A stretch of DNA of 44,015 bases. Origin: Paludibacter sp. GTDB taxonomy: Bacteria > Bacteroidota > Bacteroidia > Bacteroidales > Paludibacteraceae. The stretch is from NCBI GenBank assembly GCA_010365115.1, contig JAAFGX010000027.1, positions 1 to 44,015 of the forward strand, in the 5' to 3' direction. The notes beneath the pieces are model-generated. The model saw only the letters and a program-made list of their open reading frames with translations, searched no databases and was not told the DNA's origin. The position numbers were made by a program, and so were the translations under genes. Positions 26,378 to 35,940 of the stretch are shown piece after piece. Numbering within the stretch: position 1 is the stretch's first letter; each line of letters starts with the position of its first letter.

Positions 26378-27646
26378 TTATTCTACAGGTATATCTTTGT
26401 TCACATTTTTGCAACCTACCAATGCATACCATAACATATAAGCCAAACAAGCAAACATTACCCAATAACTATTAATGTAACCAAAATGGTCTGATACCCA
26501 ACCTTGAATTAATGGTACGATACCACCACCACAAACCATTACCATGAATATGCCGGCAGCAGTTGCTGTGTATTTTCCAAGACCTTCAACAGCCAGATTG
26601 AAAACTCCACCCCACATAATTGAAGTACATAAACCACATAAAACAAGGAAGACGATACTTAATGGAACTTGAGTTCCAAAATAAGGTAAAGTAATACTTA
26701 TTGTTGTTGGAACAAAGATAGCAAGCAATATGAAAGCTAATCCAGCAGTTGATACAGTAATCAACATGGTTTTACTTGAAACTTTTGCACCAACTGAAGC
26801 TCCAGTTAAACGTCCAACCAACATTAATAACCAATAAATCCCTACAATACTTCCAGCAATGGTTGCATCAATTCCTAATCCGGGGTTTGCTGCCGAAGTT
26901 GAAGCAGTCATAAAAAGGTTAGCTGTACTAGGAATTCCAATTTCGATACCAACATATATAAAGATAGCAATTGCACCAAAAACAAAATGACGGAAGGAAA
27001 GGGGGCTATGAGAATGTTTTACTTTTCTTTCAGCAGAAGTTTGCATGTGTGGCTCTGGAATTTTAACGAACGATAAAACTACAAATGCCAATGCGAAAAT
27101 TCCTAATGCAATAAATAAAGCAGGGTTTGCTTTTTCGATAGTACGACCGGCTGCTGCTCCCATTAACCATCCAACTAGCATTGGGGTAATAGTTGCACCG
27201 ATAGAATTGATAGAACCACCAAATTGAAGCAATCTGTTACCTGTGTTGCCACCTCCACCGAGTGTGTTCAACATTGGGTTTACTACAGTATTCAACATAC
27301 ACATTGAGAAACCTGCAATAAAAGCACCTGTCAAATAAACAGCAAAACTTCCTGCAACGCCTGAATAATATTGAACAAAAACGCCAGCAAAACCAACTGC
27401 TATCGCAGCTAGGGCAGTCACTTTATAACCCCACTTCTTTAACATTATTCCTGCTGGAATGCCCATAAAGGCGTATGCTAAAAAGTTAGCTAAAAATCCT
27501 AATTGAGATTCGAAATTTGATGCTCCAAATTGCTTGGCAACGATTACACCCATCGGGCTGGGAAGTCCGGTTACGAAGGAAATCATGAAAAATAAGGCAA
27601 ACATCATTGCAATGGGCAATGCATAATTTTTCTGTTCTGTGCTCAT
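26378..27646 (-). CDS. FHS-type sugar:proton symporter (MFS, glucose/galactose or fucose permease family)
   Basis: A 422-residue inner-membrane protein with twelve hydrophobic segments. The ATG at 27646 (MSTEQKNYALPIAMMFALFF) is taken; in-frame codons further upstream would add a charged, AT-rich leader. Family marks include the helix-4 stretch MLNTVVNPMLNTLGGGGNTG followed by NRLLQFGGSINSIG, and a helix-2/3 loop ending GIMLKKWGYK. Members of this family import glucose, galactose, fucose or N-acetylglucosamine with protons. The downstream ROK kinase suggests glucose or another hexose. Confident as to family, not as to substrate. Confidence 0.88.
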   Translation of the reverse strand: MSTEQKNYALPIAMMFALFFMISFVTGLPSPMGVIVAKQFGASNFESQLGFLANFLAYAFMGIPAGIMLKKWGYKVTALAAIAVGFAGVFVQYYSGVAGSFAVYLTGAFIAGFSMCMLNTVVNPMLNTLGGGGNTGNRLLQFGGSINSIGATITPMLVGWLMGAAAGRTIEKANPALFIALGIFALAFVVLSFVKIPEPHMQTSAERKVKHSHSPLSFRHFVFGAIAIFIYVGIEIGIPSTANLFMTASTSAANPGLGIDATIAGSIVGIYWLLMLVGRLTGASVGAKVSSKTMLITVSTAGLAFILLAIFVPTTISITLPYFGTQVPLSIVFLVLCGLCTSIMWGGVFNLAVEGLGKYTATAAGIFMVMVCGGGIVPLIQGWVSDHFGYINSYWVMFACLAYMLWYALVGCKNVNKDIPVE

Positions 27647-27700
27647 AAAAATAAATTTTAATGATAAATTGAGTTTAATTTTTATTAAATTTTTGACTGA

Positions 27701-27708
27701 CAAAGTTA
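27701..27708 (-). promoter_or_regulatory. Candidate -7 box (TAACTTTG) for the permease-kinase pair
   Basis: On the minus strand 27708-27701 is TAACTTTG, about 55 bases before the start at 27646. A second match, TAAATTTG, lies at 27718-27711. No clear -33 box is seen for either. Confidence 0.35.
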
Positions 27709-27821
27709 ATCAAATTTACTTTAGAATAAATAATTATATTTATTTAAAAATTAGTGGGAAAAGTGTTCTACAACATATAAAACGTAAATATTTAGTAAGA
27801 AAAGAGAATTAAACAATAAGT

Positions 27822-29996
27822 CTATAAATTTTTGAATAAAAATTCACTCATTCGTGTAAATAAATGTCTACGTGTTTGAATACCCAAAATACTATGATTT
27901 TTATCGGTGTAAAGTTGCATTTCAAATTGTTTGTCGGCAGCAACAAGGCTGTCATTTAACAACATAGTGTTCTGGACGTGAACATTATCATCGGCAGTAC
28001 CATGCACAATGAGGAGATTTCCATGAAGTTTGTTAATACGTGGAAATACAGAACTTTGTTCATAACCTTTGAAATTTTCCTGCGGACGACGCATATAGCG
28101 TTCGGTATAGGCTGAATTGTACAACCGCCAATCGGTAACCGGTGCAACAGATATACCTGCTTTGAATATTTTCTCACCCGATGTCATTGCCATTAATGTC
28201 ATGTATCCGCCATAGCTCCAACCCCAGATTCCTATCCGGTTTTTGTCAATAAATGATTGTTGCCCAAGATATTTTGCAGCTTCTATTTGGTCTTTTGTAT
28301 CTAAAAATCCCAATTGTTGGTAAGTACATTTTCTAAATTCAGCTCCTCTTGCACCTGTTCCTCTGCCATCGACACATACAACTACATAATTTTGCGTAGC
28401 CAGGTAGTACGCCCAGTCAATATCCCATTTGTCCAATACTTCTTGTGAGTCTGGTCCGCTGTATTGAACCATCAGAACAGGATACTTTTTTGAAGCATCA
28501 AAACCTGTCGGTTTAATCATCCAACCATTTAGTTTTACATTCTCTGAAGTCGTAAAATTGAAAAATTCTTTTTTAGGTAATTGAAGTGCTTTGAATTTTT
28601 CAGCAATTTCTGAATTACGTTCGATAACCCGAACTAAAGATCCTATGTTTGAACGTAATCTCAACGAATTTGGAATTTCGTTGCTCGAAGCATTGTCTAC
28701 AAAATACGAAAATGTAGAAGTAAAGCTCGCATTATGTGTCCCTTTTCCATCTGTAAGACGAGTTTTTTTACCCTTGGCATCAATCGCATAAATGTCGCGC
28801 TGTAAAGGCGAAATTTCAGCCGATTGATAATAAAGTATTTTTTTCGTTTCGTCAAATCCATAAACGTCTGTTACATCCCAATTTCCTTTTGTGAGCTGTT
28901 TTACCAAAGTTCCATTAATTCGATACTGATATACGTGCCGGTATCCATCTAGTTCGCTGACGGCTATAAAAAACTGATTGTCTTGGAAGAAACGGAGAAA
29001 ATCAATATTCTCATAATCAATAAAATATTTATCTTCCTGTTTTAAAATCAATTTTGAAACAGTTGATTTTGGATTGGTGAAAAACATTTCCAACTTATTC
29101 TGGTTGCGGTTCAGTTTGAAAATGGCTAACTGATCTATAGAGTTTGTCCAACGAATACGGGGAATGTAAAAGTCCTTATCTCCATCAGGCAATTGCATGG
29201 TTTTTATAGATTTGTAAAAGTCATCGTACACGCACACACTTACTTTTGAGTTGTTCTCTCCTGCTTTCGGGTACTTGAATTGAACTAATGAAGGATATAA
29301 TGGAAGCGAACCCTTTTCAATGTTATTGTCCTTGTACAGTTGAAATGAAAATTGCGGAACTTCCGATTCGTTGAATTTAACAAACGCTAGCATTTTGCTG
29401 TCGGGACTCCACTCGAAATAACGGGTAACGATAAATTCTTCTTCGTAAAGCCAATCAGGCGTTCCGTTAATAATACTTCCTTTTAAACCGTCTTTGGTAA
29501 TCGGACTTTCGGTGTTAAAATCCAACTTTTTCAAAAATATATTATTTTCCCGTGCAAATGCAATGTACCTGCTGTCGGGCGAAAAAAGCGGAACTTCTTG
29601 CGCTCCATTATCCGATAATGTTTGAATTTCATTTCGCTTAATATCGTAAACATAATAATCGGCTGTAAAAGTGCGTCGATAGCGTTTTTTTACATTAGTG
29701 TAAACCAGCAATTTCGTTTCATTTGGACTAAATTCGTACCCAGCAATTTGTTTTATTGGAGAGTTTTTTAAACGACTGATGCTAAAAACTGTATCTATTG
29801 TAGCTCCCGTTTTAAAATTGTATTTTACCACCGCTTTATCATTCACCATCAATGTGTAAAATTCACCATCTTTCATTGATTTTGGCGACTCGGTATCTTT
29901 TATTTTAAATTTTCCATCGGTGATATCATATAATAAGTTAGCAAATGAAAAATTAACGCACAATGTTAAAACAAAAATTAATCTGAAACGTTTCAT
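27822..29996 (-). CDS. S9 family peptidase, dipeptidyl peptidase IV type
   Basis: A 724-residue exported serine peptidase. The start at 29996 gives a signal peptide (MKRFRLIFVLTLCVNFSFAN); in-frame codons further upstream do not. An eight-bladed beta-propeller fills about residues 30-480, with DWLYEEEF carrying the glutamate pair that in DPP-IV binds the substrate N-terminus. The alpha/beta-hydrolase domain follows, with the full triad: Ser594 in GWSYGGY, Asp669 in GTADDNVHV and His701 in DKNHSILG. It should release X-Pro or X-Ala dipeptides from peptides in the periplasm, a common part of peptide feeding in this phylum. It is the third gene of a minus-strand series but is separated from the permease by 175 bases that contain a promoter-like box. 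Confidence 0.92.
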   Translation of the reverse strand: MKRFRLIFVLTLCVNFSFANLLYDITDGKFKIKDTESPKSMKDGEFYTLMVNDKAVVKYNFKTGATIDTVFSISRLKNSPIKQIAGYEFSPNETKLLVYTNVKKRYRRTFTADYYVYDIKRNEIQTLSDNGAQEVPLFSPDSRYIAFARENNIFLKKLDFNTESPITKDGLKGSIINGTPDWLYEEEFIVTRYFEWSPDSKMLAFVKFNESEVPQFSFQLYKDNNIEKGSLPLYPSLVQFKYPKAGENNSKVSVCVYDDFYKSIKTMQLPDGDKDFYIPRIRWTNSIDQLAIFKLNRNQNKLEMFFTNPKSTVSKLILKQEDKYFIDYENIDFLRFFQDNQFFIAVSELDGYRHVYQYRINGTLVKQLTKGNWDVTDVYGFDETKKILYYQSAEISPLQRDIYAIDAKGKKTRLTDGKGTHNASFTSTFSYFVDNASSNEIPNSLRLRSNIGSLVRVIERNSEIAEKFKALQLPKKEFFNFTTSENVKLNGWMIKPTGFDASKKYPVLMVQYSGPDSQEVLDKWDIDWAYYLATQNYVVVCVDGRGTGARGAEFRKCTYQQLGFLDTKDQIEAAKYLGQQSFIDKNRIGIWGWSYGGYMTLMAMTSGEKIFKAGISVAPVTDWRLYNSAYTERYMRRPQENFKGYEQSSVFPRINKLHGNLLIVHGTADDNVHVQNTMLLNDSLVAADKQFEMQLYTDKNHSILGIQTRRHLFTRMSEFLFKNL

Positions 29997-30221
29997 GTAT
30001 ATAGTTTTTTTAGTTCCTACAGATTGATAGTGAAAAACTTTATTTAAAAAATGGTACAAATAAAATTCAAAAAAACAATATCAATTTATTAGGTAATTAT
30101 TTTCATACAAAAATAACTCAAATTATCCTTTTAAGCGTTTTATATATCAAAAGTTTTTGTTCCATTAACATAAATGCACTAGAACTATAATTTCTTTAGA
30201 GCATTAAACTATAAATAATCA

Positions 30222-31079
30222 ATGAAAATTATTAAAGATTTTTTCAATTTATCTACTTCTAGAAATGAATTGGGAGTATGTTTGAGTGGAGGAGGAGCAT
30301 TAGGTTTGGCTCATATCGGTGTGTTTCAATCACTCGAAGAACATGGTATTTTTCCAACACAAATTGTAGGTTCAAGCATGGGAGCAATTATAGGAACATT
30401 TTATGCCGCAGGATTTTCACCAGCCGAAATGCTCCAGCTCATTAAGGATGATAAATTATATAAAGTCACCAAATTGATGACTTTTCGCCCCACGTTTCTT
30501 AAATCAGGAATTTCGACACACACTTTATTACACTCGTTAATTCGTGAACTTATTCCTCACAATAGTTTCGAAGGTTTAAAGAAAAAGATGCATGTTTGTG
30601 TTGTGAATCTCAATACTGCACAGTGGGAAATAATGGATTCTGGAGACAAGCTTGATAAATGGGTAGCCGCTTCGGCCAGCATTCCGGGCCTTTTTGAATC
30701 GATGAAGTTGAATGATGCATTTTATGTAGATGGCGGTTTGTTGAATAATATGCCGGCGCAAGGCATTGAAAAGTTTTGTAAAACAATTATCGGAGTGGAT
30801 GTTATTCCTCATCGTTTGCCTTTAGATTTAAAAAAACCGACTGATAATTTAGCGTATTCGGTACGAGCTGTGCAACATCAGAATTCGAAAGTTGGTCGTG
30901 ATTTGTGCCAGTTTTTAATTGAGCCAAATGCAATTGATGAATTCAATGAGTTTAGTTTCGATGCGTACATGGACATTTACCAACATGGATATAAAACGGC
31001 AACGGATTATATTTTGGAAAATCCCGAAATATTGAAGTTGGCGCAAAAGAAAGTGGAGGTTTCTGTTGCGGAACTTTAG
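30222..31079 (+). CDS. Patatin-like phospholipase/acyl hydrolase (RssA-like)
   Basis: A 285-residue cytoplasmic protein with no signal peptide or membrane helix. The oxyanion loop is SGGGALGLAHIGVF (about 21-34). The nucleophile is Ser52 in GSSMG. The second half of the Ser-Asp dyad is Asp170 in YVDGGLLNNMP. The family cleaves acyl esters of phospholipids. Its short, soluble form resembles RssA and other bacterial housekeeping members instead of secreted toxins such as ExoU. The stop lies three bases from the stop of the convergent small gene at 31083, with no terminator between, so the two transcripts probably overlap. The family is sure; the substrate is unknown. Confidence 0.9.
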   Translation: MKIIKDFFNLSTSRNELGVCLSGGGALGLAHIGVFQSLEEHGIFPTQIVGSSMGAIIGTFYAAGFSPAEMLQLIKDDKLYKVTKLMTFRPTFLKSGISTHTLLHSLIRELIPHNSFEGLKKKMHVCVVNLNTAQWEIMDSGDKLDKWVAASASIPGLFESMKLNDAFYVDGGLLNNMPAQGIEKFCKTIIGVDVIPHRLPLDLKKPTDNLAYSVRAVQHQNSKVGRDLCQFLIEPNAIDEFNEFSFDAYMDIYQHGYKTATDYILENPEILKLAQKKVEVSVAEL

Positions 31080-31082
31080 AAA

Positions 31083-31298
31083 TTATTTTGATAATCGAGC
31101 TATAATTGTTTGTCGTTCATATTCGCAAAGCAATTCGTAAGCCTCCTTGTTACCTTGCCTGTAAGCTCGTTCCATTTGTTCGCGAAACAAATCAAGATTC
31201 TTAGACAGTTTTTTGTCGTCCATGGTTTTCATTTGCTCAATGTAGTTTTCTGCATTTAGCAAAGCATCGTCTAATTTCAATTGAGTGGTACTTTTCAT
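31083..31298 (-). CDS. Small helical protein coupled to the restriction-modification enzyme
   Basis: A 71-residue, highly charged protein I do not recognise. Nearly the whole length is predicted helix with a heptad-like spacing of hydrophobics (LKLDDALLNAENYIEQMKTM; LFREQMERAYRQGNKEAYEL). It has no cysteine pair, signal or membrane segment. Its ATG overlaps the TGA of the restriction-modification gene by four bases (31295-31298), a sign of translational coupling. The tight link suggests a product that acts with the large enzyme, for example a subunit, a stability factor or a controller. There is no helix-turn-helix signature to support a C-protein, and nothing else in the sequence decides the role. 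Confidence 0.75.
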   Translation of the reverse strand: MKSTTQLKLDDALLNAENYIEQMKTMDDKKLSKNLDLFREQMERAYRQGNKEAYELLCEYERQTIIARLSK

Positions 31299-34264
31299 TT
31301 TCCCTCCACTATTTTTATTTCTTCGTCTGTTAATTCGTATAATTGATATACAATCTCATCAATTTTGTTTTCACAATATTCAATTCTACTTTCAAGTTGC
31401 GAAATTGAAGTTTGAAGTTTTGTGGTTGCCTTTTCTTCGTTGAGTTTAAGAAGTTGGTCAACGAATTTTACAATTTCATTTTGCAATGGTTTCTTTTCGT
31501 TATCAATTTGCTTTATTGGTAGTGATGCCAACTCATAAATTCTAATTTCTGGAAATGTTTTATCCTGTCTGTTATATTTCTTTCTAAAATAAAACGCTAA
31601 AAGTTTTGAGTTGATAATTCCTAATAAAAATTTTGAAATTGATTGATCAATTGGTTTAACTATCTGCAACAGTTGACTTGTTACATAATCGCTATTAGTA
31701 TAAGCCGAAATTAAAGTCTTTCCAACAATTCTTCTAACAAGTATTCTTTCTCCTTCAAACAAAATCGGGTTTCTCTGAGCTGCAAGATTTTCACCATACT
31801 TCAACCATCTATTTTTGTAAATGATAGAATACGGGTTGATGTCTTTTCCTTCTAAATAAGGACGATAAGTCTCATCAATTTTTGTGTCAGATTCATAAAC
31901 TCGATCTTTTGGAAAATTTGCTTTTTGTACGGGTTTTCCTTTCCCAGTTTCATATATTTTAATACCGAATTTGATTAAAGCTAATTTTTCAAGTTCTTGC
32001 GTATTTTCTTCAATTTTATCTCTTAATTGTAAATCGTTATGACTTAAATTAATGTTAATTATATTCAAATCTCCATCGTTCCAAATCGCCTGATGAACAG
32101 ACTGAGTAATGACAAATGCCTTTTCAATAGGTTCGAAAACTTCAGTTATATTATTTTTAGATATTTTGTTTTCAAGTATTGTAACGATAGGTAAAACTGT
32201 GGCTTGATCAAAAACCCTAATTTTTGAATAATCAACAATTTTTTTTATAGAAGTGTTTTCTAAGATATAATTTCTTAACTTTTTATTGCTTTGATTATTA
32301 AGCCATGTATTTGGCGTTATAAAACCGATAAGACCTTTTTGATTTAAAAGCTTTATACCAGCTTCCCAAAATAAAGCGTAAATGTCAAATTGATATTCTG
32401 CAACTTTGTATTTGCTTATAAAGTAGTCATAAACATTTCCATTTTCTGTTTTCCATTCCCTGCCACCTAAATAGGGGGGATTTCCAATTACAACATCAAA
32501 TCCGCCATGTCTTCCGTAAATTGTAAGTTCATCTTTTACGCTATATTTCTCAATTAAATCATTCGAATCATCATATAGTTCTTTTACCTTATTAAATTGA
32601 GCTTTAAAATTTTGATTTGTTGTTGGTTTTTCTATTTTGAATACTTCAGGAAATGCCCTTTGCCAACTGAATGGTTTTATTTTCTTTTCATCACCAAAAT
32701 CAATTTGTTCATCATAATAATCCAAATCCACCAAACTATTTCCATCTTTTATATTGTTTTCCAATGTTGGTAAAACACGTTCGTTAAACATGGATAATTG
32801 ATGAGATATGGAAGCTGAAGTTTCGCCTTCCATGCACTTCAACAATAAACTTAGCTTGGTAACTTCCACAGCATTAATGTCAATATCCACTCCATATATA
32901 TTGTTGAGTAAAATACGCTTCTTTTCGGCAGTGGTCAAGTAGCCTTCGGGTGTAAGCGGATTATTTTTGGTACCTCCTTTTGAAGGTTTCCCGTTGTTGG
33001 AATAATAATCTTTATGATAATCGAGTAGATATTGATATGCGCCAATTAAAAAACTACCGCTTCCACAAGCAGGGTCTACAATTGTCAGATTGCTTATTTC
33101 AGTTGGCTTTTTACCAGCAACGAGTTTCCCCACCGTATTTTTTACAATGTATTCCACAATGTATTGAGGAGTATAATAAACGCCTCCAGCTTTCCGTACT
33201 TCCGGTTTATCCTCAATAATGGCATGATGCGAAGGTGTAATTCTGATTACTTTACCTAAGAATTGCTCGTAAGCACTTCCTAAAATTTCTACCGACAGAA
33301 CAGAAAATTCGTAAGGACTTAAGGGATAATACAACTCGTTGAGAATGGTTTTTAGTACCTTGTTGTCAATTTTTAGGTTCTGACTTATTTGGTCTTTTTT
33401 TAGGTTAAATAAGCCGGAATTATATTTGTCGTCAGCATCTTTGAACACGCTGAAAAGGTTTTGATAATAATCGCCTTGTTTCACGGCAACTTGCAGGTTT
33501 CCATATGGTTCTACACCTCTGTCTTCGGCAATTCGCAAGAAAATAATGCGGTCGATGGTTTGCTGGACTGCAAAATTTATTTCGTCCTCATTCAGTTCTT
33601 TATTTCTCAAACTTATTGAAGTTGCCAAATAGGTACGCCAACTGTCGAGTGAAATGAGAAATTCCCTATCGACTGTGGTTGTACCTTTTTTATTGGCATT
33701 CCCTTCTATAAATTTATCGAAACTACCTTTTAAAACACGCTCTTTCGAAAAAGTGTTCCAAATAAAGTCGAACTCTTTAACATAGTCTTTGTAGTTGATG
33801 TATTTTATGCGAGCTACAGCAGCCTTATCCGTGGAAATTGGTTTTCGGGTGCAATCGTATATTGCAAATTCTTCAAAATCAGTAATAACGCTTATCGCTA
33901 ATTTTGCACTCCAACCATATCTGCGCACCTGGTAGGCTGGTTGAATTTCATCTTTTATAGAAACACTTGGCTTTTTTGCTTCAACAAAAAACAATCGTTT
34001 GCCACCACTCAGCCGAAAAGAATAATCGGGGGCTTTGGTTGCCCTGCCCACTTTTACTTTGTCTTCGTGAATCACTTCGCGATAAGATTGTGCGTAACCT
34101 TCTTCGTTGTCGATATCCCAACCAAGTGCTTTGAAAAATGGGTCAATAAAATCGCGGCGAGTAAGTGTTTCGTTGTAGTCCGCTTTTTTGTATGAAGTAA
34201 ATTGTTCTTCAAAACGTTCAACCAAATCAGATATTTTTTTGAATGCAGCTTCTTTTGTAATCAT
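31295..34264 (-). CDS. Single-chain restriction-modification enzyme, Eco57I/type IIG-like
   Basis: A 989-residue protein with all three functions of a type IIG (R-M-S) enzyme. The N-terminal nuclease has a PD-(D/E)xK site: Asp80 (APDYSF), Glu95 and Lys97 (VEAKKP). A helical linker (about 150-350) leads to the N6-adenine methyltransferase. Its AdoMet motif is DPACGSGSF (from 397) and its catalytic motif NPPY (595-598). From about 750 comes a target-recognition domain of the TaqI-like kind (RPYLEGKDINPYSIIYKNRW), and then a coiled coil to the end. Such enzymes methylate one strand of their site and cut unmodified DNA nearby. It overlaps the small gene downstream and diverges from a helicase gene upstream. 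All catalytic motifs are intact, so it should be active. The recognition site cannot be read from sequence. Confidence 0.92.
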   Translation of the reverse strand: MITKEAAFKKISDLVERFEEQFTSYKKADYNETLTRRDFIDPFFKALGWDIDNEEGYAQSYREVIHEDKVKVGRATKAPDYSFRLSGGKRLFFVEAKKPSVSIKDEIQPAYQVRRYGWSAKLAISVITDFEEFAIYDCTRKPISTDKAAVARIKYINYKDYVKEFDFIWNTFSKERVLKGSFDKFIEGNANKKGTTTVDREFLISLDSWRTYLATSISLRNKELNEDEINFAVQQTIDRIIFLRIAEDRGVEPYGNLQVAVKQGDYYQNLFSVFKDADDKYNSGLFNLKKDQISQNLKIDNKVLKTILNELYYPLSPYEFSVLSVEILGSAYEQFLGKVIRITPSHHAIIEDKPEVRKAGGVYYTPQYIVEYIVKNTVGKLVAGKKPTEISNLTIVDPACGSGSFLIGAYQYLLDYHKDYYSNNGKPSKGGTKNNPLTPEGYLTTAEKKRILLNNIYGVDIDINAVEVTKLSLLLKCMEGETSASISHQLSMFNERVLPTLENNIKDGNSLVDLDYYDEQIDFGDEKKIKPFSWQRAFPEVFKIEKPTTNQNFKAQFNKVKELYDDSNDLIEKYSVKDELTIYGRHGGFDVVIGNPPYLGGREWKTENGNVYDYFISKYKVAEYQFDIYALFWEAGIKLLNQKGLIGFITPNTWLNNQSNKKLRNYILENTSIKKIVDYSKIRVFDQATVLPIVTILENKISKNNITEVFEPIEKAFVITQSVHQAIWNDGDLNIININLSHNDLQLRDKIEENTQELEKLALIKFGIKIYETGKGKPVQKANFPKDRVYESDTKIDETYRPYLEGKDINPYSIIYKNRWLKYGENLAAQRNPILFEGERILVRRIVGKTLISAYTNSDYVTSQLLQIVKPIDQSISKFLLGIINSKLLAFYFRKKYNRQDKTFPEIRIYELASLPIKQIDNEKKPLQNEIVKFVDQLLKLNEEKATTKLQTSISQLESRIEYCENKIDEIVYQLYELTDEEIKIVEGK

Positions 34265-34378
34265 TTTTAAGGTTTTGGTTGCTTTAAATTTTCAGGAAAA
34301 AAATCACGAGAGATTACTTGTTTCGATATTCGAACCATTAGGTTGCAAATTTAATTTAATTTTTCAAAACATCCACTC

Positions 34379-34412
34379 TTTGAAAATAATTAATTGCTTA
34401 TGCTTATCTTTG
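34379..34412 (+). promoter_or_regulatory. Promoter of the RecD-like helicase gene
   Basis: TTTG at 34379-34382, a 22-base spacer, and TATCTTTG at 34405-34412 fit the Bacteroidota pattern. Transcription would start about 5-8 bases later, that is, on or next to the ATG at 34417, which points to a leaderless mRNA. Confidence 0.55.
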
Positions 34413-34416
34413 CAAT

Positions 34417-35820
34417 ATGTTACAGAATTTTATCGCATCGCGCATTCTGGCTCAGCTTCCTTTTGAGCCCACCGAACAGCAAACTCATCTGATTGAAGAG
34501 CTTGGTGTTTTCTTGATGTCGACTGATAAAGAAAAAGTATTTCTATTGCGCGGGTATGCCGGAACAGGAAAAACATCGGTTGTGAGTGCATTGGTACGGG
34601 CATTGAACGAACTGAAACAAAAAACCATGTTACTTGCACCTACAGGCAGGGCGGCTAAAGTGATTGCCGGATATTCAGGTTTTCCGGCGTTTACCATTCA
34701 TAAGCGGATTTATCGCCAGAAATCCATGTCTGAATTTCGTTTCCAACTGGCTGACAATCTGTTTAATCATACGCTTTTTATTGTCGACGAGGCTTCCATG
34801 ATTTCTAATTCGGGAGCGGATACTGCTTTCGGGTCGGGTCGTTTGCTCGACGATTTGATTCAGTTTGTGTACGGCGGCGAAGGTTGCAGTCTTTTGCTGC
34901 TAGGCGATACTGCCCAGCTGCCTCCGGTTTTGCAACCACATAGTCCGGCTCTGGAACCGGAAAAACTGTTGGGGTATGGGTTGCATTTGCAACAATTCAC
35001 ATTGACGCATGTTGTTCGTCAGGCGTTGGAAAGTGGAATTTTGCACAACGCTACTTTGTTGCGCAATCAGCTTACCGAAGAGCGAACAACCGAATTTCCA
35101 ACATTTGAATTGGACGGTTTCACCGATATTTGCAAACTGAACGGCATGGAGCTGATCGATGAAATTCAGCGGGCGTACGATGGAGTGGGAGTGGAGGATA
35201 CTATTGTGGTGACGCGGTCAAATAAGCGTGCCAATATTTACAATAACGGAATTCGAGCGCGGGTGATGATGAAGGAAGAAGAGCTGACGAACGGAGATTT
35301 GCTGATGGTGACCCGAAATAATTATTTTTGGAACAAGCCGTATAAGGAAATTGATTTTATTGCCAACGGCGATATTTTGCAAGTGGTGCGGGTGCGAAAA
35401 TACCATGAGATTTATGGTTTTCGATTTGTTGATTTGTCATTGAGATCTCTAGATTACGAATGGGAGATAGACGCACGTGTTTGGCTCGATGGTTTGCAGG
35501 CTGATTCGCCCGCAAAGATGAATGAACTTACCAATCAACTGTTCGAAGCGGTGGCCGAGGATTATCCAGAAATTACCAATAAAAGGGATAAATTCAAAAA
35601 GGTTTTTGAAAATGAATATTACAATGCGTTGCAAGTAAAGTTTGCATATGCTGTTACTTGCCATAAAGCCCAGGGTGGACAATGGAAAAAAGTATTTGTA
35701 GACCCCGGACAAGTTGCTGAAGACCAACTGAACAGTGATTTCTACAGATGGTTGTACACTGCTCTCACGCGTGCTACCGAAACGGTTTATCTGGTTAACT
35801 TCCCACAAAAAAACGTATAA
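34417..35820 (+). CDS. RecD-like ATP-dependent DNA helicase (superfamily 1)
   Basis: A 467-residue cytoplasmic helicase. The Walker A motif is GYAGTGKT (46-53) and the Walker B FIVDEAS has Asp124-Glu125. Motif Ia is LLAPTGRAAKV, motif III LLLGDTAQLPPV, and the C-terminal half ends in AYAVTCHKAQGGQWKKVFVD (about 408-427) and WLYTALTRAT, as in the UvrD_C_2 domain of RecD. There are no RecB or RecC neighbours and no extra N-terminal domain, so it is the stand-alone form common in this phylum, perhaps in recombination or replication repair. The ATG at 34417 is kept because the N-terminal region FEPTEQQTHLIEEL belongs to the fold. It diverges from the restriction-modification gene by 152 bases; a shared function is possible but not shown. 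Confidence 0.9.
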   Translation: MLQNFIASRILAQLPFEPTEQQTHLIEELGVFLMSTDKEKVFLLRGYAGTGKTSVVSALVRALNELKQKTMLLAPTGRAAKVIAGYSGFPAFTIHKRIYRQKSMSEFRFQLADNLFNHTLFIVDEASMISNSGADTAFGSGRLLDDLIQFVYGGEGCSLLLLGDTAQLPPVLQPHSPALEPEKLLGYGLHLQQFTLTHVVRQALESGILHNATLLRNQLTEERTTEFPTFELDGFTDICKLNGMELIDEIQRAYDGVGVEDTIVVTRSNKRANIYNNGIRARVMMKEEELTNGDLLMVTRNNYFWNKPYKEIDFIANGDILQVVRVRKYHEIYGFRFVDLSLRSLDYEWEIDARVWLDGLQADSPAKMNELTNQLFEAVAEDYPEITNKRDKFKKVFENEYYNALQVKFAYAVTCHKAQGGQWKKVFVDPGQVAEDQLNSDFYRWLYTALTRATETVYLVNFPQKNV

Positions 35821-35940
35821 CTCCACTTGTAATTTTATTGTTTTTTTTGTTCTTATAAATAAAAAAAATATTTTTTTCATTTTACATTGCTATTTTTCAT
35901 TTTCAAATGTTATATGATTGAAAGTGAATAAATATTGTAT

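Noticed and set aside
30222..31079. Patatin gene as part of a CBASS or similar anti-phage system with the neighbouring restriction gene
   Set aside because: No cyclase or other signalling partner nearby; the gene is convergent to the restriction unit and looks like the housekeeping RssA type.
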